DNA of 64,000 bases from Amphibalanus amphitrite (taxonomy: Eukaryota; Arthropoda; Thecostraca; Balanomorpha; Balanidae). Shown in pieces: positions 57,401-64,000 of this stretch. The notes beneath the pieces were generated by a model, which was not told the DNA's origin, searched no databases, and worked only from the letters and a program-made list of their open reading frames with translations. Both the position numbers and the translations under genes were made by a program. The DNA lies in the NCBI RefSeq assembly GCF_019059575.1, contig NW_024881538.1, forward strand, positions 806,001 to 870,000, written 5' to 3'. Each line of letters starts with the position of its first letter. Position 1 is the first letter of the stretch.

Positions 57401-60400
57401 GTCCTGAATGAAGTCAAGAACTGGTTGGCAGCGGGGAAGCTACCCCCAAGGAAGGAGCTCAAGAAAAAGAGTAGCTCTCTACGAACGATGGCTCGTTTTT
57501 TCGACCAGCTGTTCATAGATAAGGGCATCATGAAACTAAAGAGATCGGGCAGCGACAGCGATTCGGTGACGCTCCTCCCCAAAACGTATCGCAAGGTGGT
57601 TGTGGAGATGTTGCACGACGACGAGACTTCAGGCCATTTGGGAAAGACGCGCACTTTGGAAAAAGTGGCGGCTAGATTCTTTTGGACAGGGATGAGCAAG
57701 GATGTTAACCAGCACTGCGAAACATGCGAATTGTGTCAGAGGAGGAACGAACCAACGCCAAAAATGCAAGCACCAGTCCAAACAGAGACATACTCGAGAC
57801 CATTCGAAAGAGTGGCCGTCGATATAACCGAGATGCCAGTATCCGCACGTGGAAACAAATACGCCCTAGTCATTATGGATTATTTTACCAAGTATGTGAC
57901 CACATATGCCATGCCAAATCAAACGGCTGAATCAGTTTCCGAGTGCATGTTCGATTTGGTACTGCACCACGGGGTACCGGAGCGCCTCCACAGCGACCAA
58001 GGCCGACAGTTCGAATCGGCCGTCTTCCAATCACTCTGTAAGCGAATGGGCATAGAAAAGACTCGCACATCACCTTATCGGCCAGAAAGCGACGGAATGG
58101 TAGAGCGATTCAATCGGACGCTCAAAGACATGTCATCAAAATACATCAAGCCATGTGGGTCCGACTGGGACGATCGTTTGGCGTCCCTTACATTCGCCTA
58201 CAACACGTCCAGGCACTCGGTGACCGGTTTCACGCCTTTCTTTCTGGTGCACGGACGTGAAGCTCGCCTTCCCGTCGATGAGCTATTCAGAACACGTCAG
58301 GAGGTTTCGATGGTCGACACCTACCTAGAACACAGGCTTCGTCTGCTACGCCATGCACATGAAGAAGTCCGTGAAAAAATCGAGCAGGCAGCGGCCAACA
58401 TGAAGGATTCCCGCGACCAGTCAGCACGAGAGACACCGTACACGCCGGGTCAGAAGGTCTGGGTGAGGGACCACACCACTTGTCCTGGAGGCAAACGCAA
58501 GCTGGCATTGCACTACAAGGGACCAGGGACTGTGATAGAGAAACAAGGTCCAACTGAGGAAGGAGTCACGTATAAGGTCAGTATGCCTGGTGGGAAGGTT
58601 ATCAGGATACACCATGACCACCTGAAACCTGTGAAGCTGCGAGGCCGGGATGACGATGAGGACCGCGCGGCTACGCCCCAACGGCGAGAGCGGCGGACAG
58701 ACGACGGGCACACCACTCAGAGTCAGGACCCAAACATTATATCTGAGAGCAGTTCCCCGCTCCCTGATTTCGTTTGGAGTTCTGGTGAAACTGTCACGGA
58801 ACAACCGTACATGCCCGCTAACCGTCCATACGTGACACGATATGGACGGATTTCCAGGCCACCGGCTAGATACCCTGACCCGTAAAAAAAAAACATGAAA
58901 GTCCTCATGTCGTTCGAATAGTCTTCAGATTGTGAGATCTCCCTTAACAGGCATAAAGTTGATAAATGTATGTGAGTTAGTTATTATCGTCACCCGTATG
59001 GTTTGCCCTGAACTGATCGTTACCGACAGGCATACGTCGCTTGGAGGCCACCGAGAAGTTCGAGGCGATGCTCGCACGTTGAAGGCGCTCGTTTTCCGAC
59101 ACCGCAGACGGCGCTCGATTCTCGACGCCGCCGCCTGCGCACACGGCGTCGCATACGCCGACGGCGCGGGGTTCGCCAGCGTGGTGGACATCATCACCAA
59201 CATGCTGTCGCTGAAGTGACACCTCCATGTGTACAATTACAGCCTAAGGCGCTATTTATTTAGGGGGGAGATGTGTTGGGTTATGTATTGTTATGCATTG
59301 GCTGTGTTATGCGTTGCGTGGCTGGGGTGAGGCGTCCCTCTCGGCGCGCTGCTGGGTGCGCCTCTGCGGGCCGCCTCCCGCTGGGAGCGCCGCTGCCACC
59401 GGCGGCGCGGGGTCACGGCCGCAGCCGGGGGCGGCGGTCATTCTGGACCTGGGGCTCGCCACGCGTGCTGCTGCTGCTGCTGCCGTTGTGATACCCGACC
59501 TAATACACCACAAATGGAGACGCTGCCTTTCGACCTAACAGTTCCTTATGTGACCCCCTCCCCCTCCCTTCTTCCAGAGCTGGTCGGTCACCGCAGTAAG
59601 CTGGTGCGCCAGCTGGACCGACTGCGTCAGGGTCCTCCGGCGAGTCCCGACACCACGCCGCCGGACGAGTTTTACTGCCCCATCACCCGAGAGCTGATGG
59701 TCGACCCGGTGGTCTGCTCAGGTGAGTCCGCTCAGCGGCCGGCCCTCACTCCTCACCGGGGGTAGTGACGGCTTTCTTCATTCCATCCATATGTCTATCC
59801 ACAATGTCCAATGGATACAGTCCAAGCTCCATACCACGCACACCCACAGCGATCATGCTGCCCAGTGTCCATCTCGATTCACAGACCCTTCATCGATCTT
59901 ACCCACCATTACCTTACCACATTTTTTTTCACTGATCGGTCAACGGTCATATATATTATATATCCCGCATTCATCTGTTGTTATATTATGATGACATCAT
60001 CTGGTTACGGAAATGTCTTTGAAATATTCTAAACATAGGTCTTTGACAGCTTGAGATACTCGCCAATTTCCATCCGCGCGTCCTTATCGCACGAAGAGTT
60101 CCCTCAGCTGCCGTTCTATTCCTGTATTCTGAGTTTCTTCGTTGCATTTTTCTATCGTAGATGATATTCTCTGCAACGTTACAACAACCCAATCAGCCTT
60201 AGATTGAAGCTATTGGAGTCCAATGTTACGAGTCGGAAAGAGGAATCTGTTCAGCCTTTTCCGGCATCGTCCAAGGCGTGCTGCAGATCAAAGACAGTGT
60301 GTGGCAGCTTGCGAACCCTATAAGAAGTCGATAGAATATGATTTATTTCGAACAGACTCTGAGTTCGCGATTATATGAGAGCTACAGTACCAATCATATA

Positions 60401-60689
60401 CCTCTGTTTACAGAGGTTTGCATGAATATATGTAGAAGTATTAATTATTTTAATACCAACATTGACAACCGTACTAAATGGCCCTGGCCGGCCGTTGTCC
60501 CTGCGGCCGTCGTCTTCAGATGGCTACAGCTACGAGCGGAGCGCCATCGCCGCCTGGCTGAAAGAGCGCACCTCTAGTCCCATGACCAACGAGCCGCTGG
60601 CCGCACTCGTGCTGGTGCCCAACCACGCGCTGCGCTCGCTCATCGGTCAGCGCTGGCGCCCAGCAGCGGGCCCGCTGAGCGCGCCGTAA
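48322..60689 (+). CDS. WDSUB1: WDSUB1 (WD repeat, SAM and U-box protein), complete, 9 coding exons
   Basis: Exons: 48322-48419, 49103-49295, 49588-49736, 51318-51511, 51807-52009, 52442-52633, 53020-53167, 59578-59721, 60520-60689. They join in phase to 496 codons plus TAA; human WDSUB1 is 476 aa. Residues 1-343 are a WD40 propeller (FASCSTDGTAVIW, QTAHDLGVTCCH, GGDKTVRLWD), about 344-408 a SAM domain (DQVGGWLRSLGLAQYADAF), and about 423-490 a U-box (DEFYCPITRELMVDPVV, then DGYSYERSAIAAWL). U-box proteins act as E3 ubiquitin ligases, and the WD and SAM parts probably recruit partners; substrates are not known. The ATG follows a CAG acceptor at 48278-48281, so a non-coding first exon exists upstream. 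Intron 7 contains the LTR retrotransposon, intron 3 a TTAA element. Confidence 0.94.
49103..49295 (+). CDS. WDSUB1: WDSUB1 exon 2
   Basis: Acceptor CCGGCAG, donor AAG/GTGTGT. It encodes SDKTVRVW, HLYTVHCVRFSPNG and SCSTDGTAVIWN, almost as human FHTYAVHCCCFSPSG and SCSTDGTTVLWN. Confidence 0.92.
49588..49736 (+). CDS. WDSUB1: WDSUB1 exon 3
   Basis: Acceptor GCCGCAG after a C-run, donor CT/GTGAGT. It encodes SPLRACCFSVDGALVATGGD and GDVCVWSAEQ, one WD repeat. The intron that follows holds the TTAA element at 50015. Confidence 0.9.
50015..51165. mobile_element. TTAA-type element in WDSUB1 intron 3
   Basis: TTAA at 50015-50018 followed by CCTTCGCCCCAGTG, an 11-G run and GCATATGTTACC. The right end mirrors this (GGTAACATATGCCCC, CACTAGGGCGAAG) but its TTAA has decayed to TTGG. 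The interior is rich in AGGTCA/TGACCT with no ORF. Confidence 0.65.
51318..51511 (+). CDS. WDSUB1: WDSUB1 exon 4
   Basis: Acceptor TCGGCAG, donor G/GTACGT. It encodes GHEESVSCLSFGG, GGELRLW and QTAHDLGVTCCHL (human KAHDLGITCCDF). Confidence 0.9.
51807..52009 (+). CDS. WDSUB1: WDSUB1 exon 5
   Basis: Acceptor ACACAG, donor ACG/GTGAGC. It encodes LLASGGNDCVVRVW and AHTGVVMDVHFSPSGRQLAS, ending DKTVRLWDT. Confidence 0.9.
52442..52633 (+). CDS. WDSUB1: WDSUB1 exon 6
   Basis: Acceptor CTCCCAG, donor CAG/GTACGG. It encodes the last WD repeat (GHSRYVTCCCFSGDG, human QHTRYVTTCAFAPN) and a Pro/Ala linker before the SAM domain. Confidence 0.9.
53020..53167 (+). CDS. WDSUB1: WDSUB1 exon 7 (SAM domain)
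   Basis: Acceptor TTCCCAG, donor G/GTGAGT. It encodes WTCDQVGGWLRSLGLAQYAD and GARLLELTEQAMEDELGV (human WLCAQDL, GKELLNLTKESLADDL). Confidence 0.9.
53412..53678 (+). repeat. 5' LTR
   Basis: 267 bp beginning TGTTGGGTTATG and ending CGACCTAACA, GC-rich in the middle, with a short GCT run. The primer-binding-site candidate TGGCGCGGTCAAG starts two bases after it (53680). Confidence 0.92.
53680..53695 (+). promoter_or_regulatory. Candidate primer binding site
   Basis: TGGCGCGGTCAAG directly follows the 5' LTR; TGG is the usual complement of a tRNA CCA end. The tRNA species was not identified. Confidence 0.5.
54122..58885 (+). CDS. Retrotransposon gag-pol polyprotein, 1,587 aa
   Basis: One uninterrupted frame from an ATG at 54122; open codons run further back to 54017 but without ATG. 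Approximate residues: gag to 230; two zinc knuckles at ~237 (CYLCGDTAHFKRDC) and ~279; aspartic protease with LVDSGAD at ~344; reverse transcriptase with catalytic YIDD at ~784; RNase H starting LATDAS at ~931; integrase zinc motif HH-CC at ~1165-1205; DDE residues at ~1231, ~1290 and ~1326; a C-terminal tail that binds DNA or chromatin in related elements. Gag and pol share one frame without a frameshift, as in several Ty3/gypsy lineages. All key catalytic motifs are present. Confidence 0.93.
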   Translation: MASELYLKIHSTTKFSGRKEENWETWISRFETRFGDLEGAKLAAALLDLLDGAALDICGNLDKRARSDYRELKGVLQEKFGSSCDTRRARAQLRLIRQLPEENIELFADRVRELTNLAHPGLSREQVDHIALDHFLCGLSDLKLQEKLHNDHTVLSLQKAEEVVQRLWEKDLTLAVMRASAGHDTAVAISSEEAQSIEGGQAPDILTILGELRSELNEMKVQLTEHRKPTGSRRGVCYLCGDTAHFKRDCPQFSNRHKRTARAATPRAKLSAIPPGIPCQGCGRYGHALPECWRTPVAAGGIAPSSPARDISGAVENTPAMPGQEPNTKRASVIKIEVEGRSVWALVDSGADASMIGQEFAQTVVPKHSSRRGHFGAITQAGGQRIQVTTQAEVSFSIQALQFIQPMLVIPGLIYQVVLGRDFCCQHKTVLDDKAGVFRVGSLEIPLPTYAELRPQRARVLTCSPVTIPAKSQTLVQVDVEIPDGGVKVTKEVNWQGVLEPQPVGNEQEWRIPRVVTAVTSEAKVPVQIANIGSEAITIPPGTEIGLLYSIQENGRGIYDIPDTSVASAAVDEGTIDELMKELKLESAVLSKTGKASLRQLVMEFSDVFSKGEADIGKTTLLEHQIRTGDAPPVRQRPRRIPVKLREEVERQKEKMLEEGIIEESSSPWCSPIVLAKKKDGSFRFCIDLRAVNSVTQSLPVPLPRVDESLDSLAEAKFFSTLDMASGYWQVDVAEKDREKTAFSTGKGLHHFRAMPFGLKNAGATFQRLMELVLAGMDSKSCLVYIDDIIVFGESEREHLKNLEEVFQRIRAAGMKLKPRKCCLARDEVVFLGHKVGRRGVEPDPANIEKVRNWTRPRKAEDLKSFLGLAGYYSRFVPNYSDLVRPIREAAEKKGDLEWTDELRESFDNIKAQLTSPPILTLPTFKGEFRLATDASNTAVGAVLTEMVDDEERVVAYASKVLNKSERRWPAYDKELWAIVWAIRHFRHYLAATKFTITSDHKPLKNIPKSINVDGDATGRRGRWAVELSTYDFVVEYRKGSDNGNADALSRPVTDFTDPAVDAGVSELLTANHKAPREEITLGKLELEQDLDPVLNEVKNWLAAGKLPPRKELKKKSSSLRTMARFFDQLFIDKGIMKLKRSGSDSDSVTLLPKTYRKVVVEMLHDDETSGHLGKTRTLEKVAARFFWTGMSKDVNQHCETCELCQRRNEPTPKMQAPVQTETYSRPFERVAVDITEMPVSARGNKYALVIMDYFTKYVTTYAMPNQTAESVSECMFDLVLHHGVPERLHSDQGRQFESAVFQSLCKRMGIEKTRTSPYRPESDGMVERFNRTLKDMSSKYIKPCGSDWDDRLASLTFAYNTSRHSVTGFTPFFLVHGREARLPVDELFRTRQEVSMVDTYLEHRLRLLRHAHEEVREKIEQAAANMKDSRDQSARETPYTPGQKVWVRDHTTCPGGKRKLALHYKGPGTVIEKQGPTEEGVTYKVSMPGGKVIRIHHDHLKPVKLRGRDDDEDRAATPQRRERRTDDGHTTQSQDPNIISESSSPLPDFVWSSGETVTEQPYMPANRPYVTRYGRISRPPARYPDP
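58886..59273 (+). other. Segment between pol and 3' LTR, with polypurine tract
   Basis: 388 bp. 59263-59270 (GGGGGGAG) is the likely polypurine tract. 58987-59219 has coding-like GC-rich composition: an open frame ends SVVDIITNMLSLK then TGA, and a second frame starts IRRLEATEKFEAML after an acceptor-like ACCGACAG. No domain is recognised and no env-like features. Confidence 0.5.
59274..59540 (+). repeat. 3' LTR
   Basis: 267 bp, no difference from the 5' LTR found by eye. It ends 37 bp before WDSUB1 exon 8. Confidence 0.92.
59578..59721 (+). CDS. WDSUB1: WDSUB1 exon 8 (SAM end and U-box start)
   Basis: Acceptor CTTCCAG only 37 bp after the retrotransposon, donor G/GTGAGT. It encodes ELVGHRSKLVRQLDRL (human ESLGLRSKVLRKIEEL) and DEFYCPITRELMVDPVV. 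Confidence 0.92.
60520..60689 (+). CDS. WDSUB1: WDSUB1 exon 9 (U-box end, stop)
   Basis: Acceptor GTCTTCAG. It encodes DGYSYERSAIAAWLKER, TSSPMTNEPL and NHALRSLIGQRW (human DGYSYEKEAMENWI, TSPMTNLVL, NRTLKMAINRW), then PAAGPLSAP and TAA inside the first unit of a 21-bp repeat. Confidence 0.92.
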
Positions 60690-60845
60690 TGGCCGCTGAA
60701 CGCGCCGCTACGGTGGCTGAGCGCGCCGCTACGACCCCTGAGCGCGCCGCTACAGTGGCTGAGCGCGCCGCTACAGTGGCTGAGCGCGCCGCTTCAATGG
60801 CTGAGCGCGTCGCTATGGCCGGTGAGCCGCTTCAGTCGCAGAGCG
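60674..60845 (+). repeat. 21-bp tandem repeat at the WDSUB1 stop codon
   Basis: About seven units of GCTGAGCGCGCCGCTACAGTG, decaying towards 60845. The TAA lies in unit 1. Because 21 is divisible by three, later units stay open in the WDSUB1 frame (LSAPLQW-like heptads) until a TAA near 60962. Confidence 0.85.
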
Positions 60846-62323
60846 CTCGTCGCTACAGTCGCTGAGTGCGCTCCAATCGCAACACTATCCACCAGCACAT
60901 GTGTCTTTAAAGTGCAATTATCGATGTTGTTTCACCGATTGTGCGTTGGTGTTTCAGCGTAATGCATGCTTTAATCAATATTGTGGGTGGTCATAATATG
61001 TGGTTACGATTACGGCACAAAGTGATCATGTACTTACTTCTTGGTTGTGGCTAGCGCGATGGTGATATTTTATGAATCAAACAATCGCAAGCGATTTATG
61101 TTGATGTGCATATTGTGTTGATCAATGGAGGTTGTATATTGCATTTGTTCGTCATGAATCGTTTACATTTTAAACGTCGGGACAGTGAAATGTCAAATTA
61201 ATGGGTCGGGTAGACACCATGACTATTTTAGCGACGCTATACTGATGTCTACGATAATGCTTGATCATAGTGGGTAGTTCTGCTCTGCAATCTTTTTGCA
61301 GTCATTGAGTCTCAATGTTGATTTCTATAGTATTTGAAACAATTGCAGAAAAGCCGTGTCCCACCACAGTCATCTAGCGTAACAATCAGTTGCAATGCTT
61401 AACTGCAGTGTATGCATCGTGCAACGCTACTGAGGTGCGTTCTGCCTTTTTCTGTACATTGTGCATTGGTTCCGACATACTCAATATTTTGTGCCAGTTA
61501 TCAATATCCGTTTTCATTATGATACCTTTCACATCAGCTAGTCACAATGTTGCAGCACAGCTGGTAGATTTATTTTGTTTTACGATATGTATGTGATGTC
61601 AAGTTGATTTTATTTGAACTGCCACGTCACTCGATGTACTACGGCTCACACTATTCTCTGTCAGTAAGTCCAGACGTGTATCTTGTGATCGTGTACCTGT
61701 TACCACTCGCCGGCAGTGGTGCGAGTGGTGCCTATAGGAGGAGACCGTGCCTTGAATCTTTGACAGGCGCCGCGGGGAGCATGCGGATGCTCCCTGTGCA
61801 TCACTGAGGTATCCTGTGTCGTCTTTGCGACGGTGCTCTGACATCCCGTCAGCGTGGCTCATAGGGCGCACGGCACGACGGGTGGGACACGACCGTTCCA
61901 ACCACCGTGAATGTGACAACGATCGTCCAAATCAGATAACTTTTATCCTACTTGTCACCGGAACCGTTCAAACCACAGTATATGTCAGGGAAGAAAGAAT
62001 TGTACGCAAATAAACGGCTGATGCTGATCCTAGTTTTTGAAACCTGCTGCTACACCTTTAGAGGAATGGAACGCTGAGAATTATTATTTTTACGCTTGCT
62101 ATTAACTTATTTCGAGAGACATTTAAAGAAAAAAAATCACTTCTGTTCTTCCTGTCGTTAATGTGAATGTGAAGCAACTAAGCTACAGTTTGTCTCCCTA
62201 TAACAGGTAAATATATGAACTGTACCCACAATGGATGATAAATATATTACAGGAGTTGTCACACATTTCACGAGTATAACGGTCAATGGATGCACGTCAT
62301 TCACAAAAATACACAGCATTTTA
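60690..62323. other. WDSUB1 3' UTR and convergent intergenic DNA
   Basis: AT-rich, no further gene seen. An AATAAA at about 62009-62014 is a candidate plus-strand polyadenylation signal. The SLC28 stop on the other strand is at 62324-62326, so the two genes are tail to tail within about 0.3 kb if that signal is used. Confidence 0.45.
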
Positions 62324-62478
62324 TCAGTGATGAAACATTGCGATGCTTCCGTTCATCCCTTTGAAGAAGTCTTGGCTGGATACGTTGTACGGCGTGGTCG
62401 CGTTACCCAGAGGATTGGTCGCGTTGAACGCACCCTGGCCCGACTCCGTCGGATGGGTATGTGTAAACACCAACGCAC
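62324..62478 (-). CDS. CNT exon D (C-terminal tail and stop)
   Basis: Acceptor GTTGTTCAG with a good pyrimidine tract. 50 codons and TGA; it reads ALVFTHTHPTESGQGAFNAT then NATTPYNVSSQDFF and ends MFHH. The phase matches exon C. Little primary similarity is expected in this tail. Confidence 0.75.
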
Positions 62479-64000
62479 CTGAACAACAAACAACAATTTT
62501 CAGGAATCAGTTATGCATTGCTATGACAGCTGACAGACGCCTAGTAAGATGGTACCATCCTTCAAAAATTTGTTCTGAGGACGCCCAACATGCTCCGGAA
62601 CAGGCTGAAAGATGGCTATACCTATATCTTGCATGTTTTCAGCTGACATGCTGTCCAAGCTAGCTATTAGCACTCCTTCATGAACCATAATGGTCTCATC
62701 TCATGGTCCAAGCGCTCCCGCAGCTCAGGTAAGAGGACACCGAGCTCTCACTCACCGACGAGCGCGGCGGTGAGCAGGTTGGTGAGCACTGCGGTGAGCA
62801 GCGCGCGCGGCACCGTGCTGCTGATGTCGTGACGCCGCTCCGGTGCCAGTGCCGTCAGATAGGCCACCGTGGCTCCGACGTGCGCCAGGTTACTGAAGCC
62901 GTACAGCAACGCCACGGTGACGGCACGCTCCCGCTTCTGTCGAACGTGGTGTAACATTGCACATGGGTCACGGAAAATATCCGTGTTTGTTGAATTGGTC
63001 CAGTGATCTGGCGTGGCTTCAAATGTCATTTTTCGAATTATTCAAACTATAAAACAAATATGATGTATCGAACTACCGTTGGTGGATGAAGGTCACGAAA
63101 CCATGGTCTTCTTTTATAGGTAGCCACCATTAAACTTGTTTATTGAATGTTTGACGTCGAATGGAAATCGATCGACATAATTCAACGGTGTTCAAGGCTA
63201 GTTTGTTTTGAGAAGCTTGTGGCCGGGCATTGGGGACAATGGGACCACACCCCCTAAAAATTACACGCTGCCCTCCCGTTAGATGTGTCTCACTTCTCGC
63301 CGGAATTAGAGTCCGCTCTCACCTTCATTGGATGCAGTTTGCTATCCTTGAGAAATGCTTGGTAGCCGAAATTTTCATTTAGAACGGTTTTCGTGGCAAA
63401 GAATCTTGCGATGCGCCCTGTTGATTTCCAGTCGATACCCATCAAGAAAATAAGAGGACGCAGCACAACAGACAAAATGCCCTGAAACATGAAGTGGCTG
63501 GAATGCTTATGCGGTAGCGAAAGTCGCGATTGAAGAATGGTCCACGGGTTTAATTCAATCATTAGCATCTGACACACAAATAGCCAATGTCAAAAACGTT
63601 ACATGGATTGCACCCGACTCCGAAAGCCCGATATGCAGCGGGATCGTCCCTGCTTACCACGAGGTCTGTCCCCAAGTTTTCCCCGAGAACCGTTTGCACT
63701 GACCACCAGGTCCATGCCCCAGTTTTCCCCGAGCACCGCCCTCACTGACCACTAGGTCAGTGCCCCGGTTTTCCCCAGTGTTCCCCGGACCCCGAGCACC
63801 ACCCTCACTGACCACCAGGTCCATGCCCCAATTTTCCCCAGTTTTCCCCGAGCACCACCCTCACTGACCACGAGGTCCATGCCGGGGATGCCGACGTTCT
63901 CCAGCAGCCACTCGATGAAGTCGTTGCCCATGTTGACCAGCGCGATGAAGGCGATGAGGACAGCCACTAGCTGCGCCAGCAGTCGCAGCACGGCGATCGC
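62324..64000 (-). CDS. Concentrative nucleoside transporter (SLC28/CNT), C-terminal exons
   Basis: Four exons in transcript order: 63869-64000 (continues past the window), 63323-63481, 62756-62936, 62324-62478, about 208 codons with phases preserved. CNTs import nucleosides with Na+ or H+ across the plasma membrane. Matches to vertebrate SLC28: LIAFIALVNMGNDFIEWLL (human LIAFLALLAFINAALSWL), LRPLIFLMGIDW (LRPMVFMMGVEW), KTVLNENFGYQ (KFFINEFVAYQ), YGFSNLAHVGATVAYLTAL (CGFANLSSIGITLGGLTSI) and PRALLTAVLTNLLTAALV. The last exon encodes a hydrophilic tail with NAT, NAT and NVS glycosylation sites, fitting the extracellular C-terminus of the family. Which SLC28 paralogue cannot be told. Confidence 0.88.
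62756..62936 (-). CDS. CNT exon C
   Basis: Acceptor TTCGACAG, donor G/GTGAGT. It begins KRERAVTVALLYGFSNLAHV and ends LLTAALV, two membrane helices. Confidence 0.86.
63323..63481 (-). CDS. CNT exon B
   Basis: Acceptor GTTTCAG, donor AAG/GTGAGA; 53 codons from GILSVVLRPLIFLMGIDW to KDSKLHPMK. It carries the family signature region as KTVLNENFGY. Confidence 0.88.
63657..63868. repeat. Minisatellite duplicating the CNT exon A splice donor
   Basis: Four units (46, 46, 63 and 56 bp) starting CCAC(C/T/G)AGGTC, adjoining exon A. Each contains a copy of the exon end and donor; on the minus strand these read GACCTxGTGGTCAGTGA, and GTGGTAAGC in the farthest unit. Confidence 0.8.
63869..64000 (-). CDS. 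CNT exon A (partial at window edge)
   Basis: 44 codons beginning AIAVLRLLAQLV and ending GIPGMDLV, with donor GTG/GTCAGT. The frame is open at the edge, so it continues upstream. It contains one transmembrane/re-entrant helix. Confidence 0.85.

Larger units (their letters stand above)
53412..59540 (+). mobile_element. Ty3/gypsy-type LTR retrotransposon, structurally complete
   Basis: 6,129 bp with two 267-bp LTRs (TGTT...AACA) that look identical base for base, and a 4-bp duplication GTTC at 53408-53411 and 59541-59544. It holds one long gag-pol ORF and a purine-rich tract before the 3' LTR. The domain order protease, RT, RNase H, integrase is that of Ty3/gypsy. It sits in sense orientation in WDSUB1 intron 7. 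No env ORF is recognised. Matching LTRs and an intact frame indicate a recent insertion. Confidence 0.93.

Noticed and set aside
57085-57699. 204-codon minus frame within the retrotransposon
   Set aside because: Antisense to the conserved RNase H-integrase part of pol; no independent features.
59030-59083. Use of the ACCGACAG acceptor as the WDSUB1 exon after SAM (reading GIRRLEATEKFEAMLAR)
   Set aside because: It reaches a stop within 18 codons and lies inside the retrotransposon; the exon at 59578 restores the SAM end and U-box as in the family.

Overview
The window is eukaryotic nuclear DNA from an animal. Genes are split by many short GT-AG introns, exons are GC-rich, and they sit in AT-richer DNA full of transposable elements. 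The best clue to the lineage is an intronless gene made of tandem single-domain von Willebrand factor C (SVWC) repeats, a domain mainly seen in arthropods. I infer an arthropod, probably a crustacean; a barnacle is only a guess. No bacterial operons, CRISPR arrays, rRNA or tRNA genes were recognised.

Layout. (1) 152-17352, minus strand: 21 coding exons of EPG5, the metazoan autophagosome-lysosome tethering factor. The first codons (a 12-codon exon) are at 17.35 kb; the C-terminal part, about 700 residues judging by the human protein, lies beyond the left edge. (2) 17.4-26.2 kb: intergenic DNA (possibly including an EPG5 5' UTR exon) made largely of TTAA-flanked elements, a hAT element nested in one of them, a small inverted-repeat element and a 492-bp tandem duplication. 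(3) 26567-27835, plus: a secreted protein with five full and one degenerate SVWC repeat. (4) 27.9-48.2 kb: a repeat-only region with MITEs, several TTAA elements, an element whose termini are arrays of a 20-bp palindrome, a 9-kb nested foldback structure (palindrome split by a hAT element that itself contains a LINE, plus a TTAA element in the other arm) and a further 2.6-kb hAT. (5) 48322-60689, plus: the complete WDSUB1 gene (WD repeats, SAM, U-box), nine coding exons. Intron 7 holds an intact Ty3/gypsy-type LTR retrotransposon with matching LTRs; intron 3 holds a TTAA element. (6) 62324-64000, minus: the last four exons of an SLC28-type concentrative nucleoside transporter, tail-to-tail with WDSUB1.

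Exon boundaries were worked out by reading splice sites and checking that reading phase is preserved across every junction. Family assignments rest on recalled similarity to human EPG5, WDSUB1 and SLC28 proteins; no database search was run. The three host genes have unrelated roles (autophagy, a predicted ubiquitin ligase, nucleoside uptake), and nothing suggests they work as a unit. The most unusual content is structural: nested transposons whose insertion order can be read from empty sites and target-site duplications, and several TTAA-flanked families sharing one terminal design.
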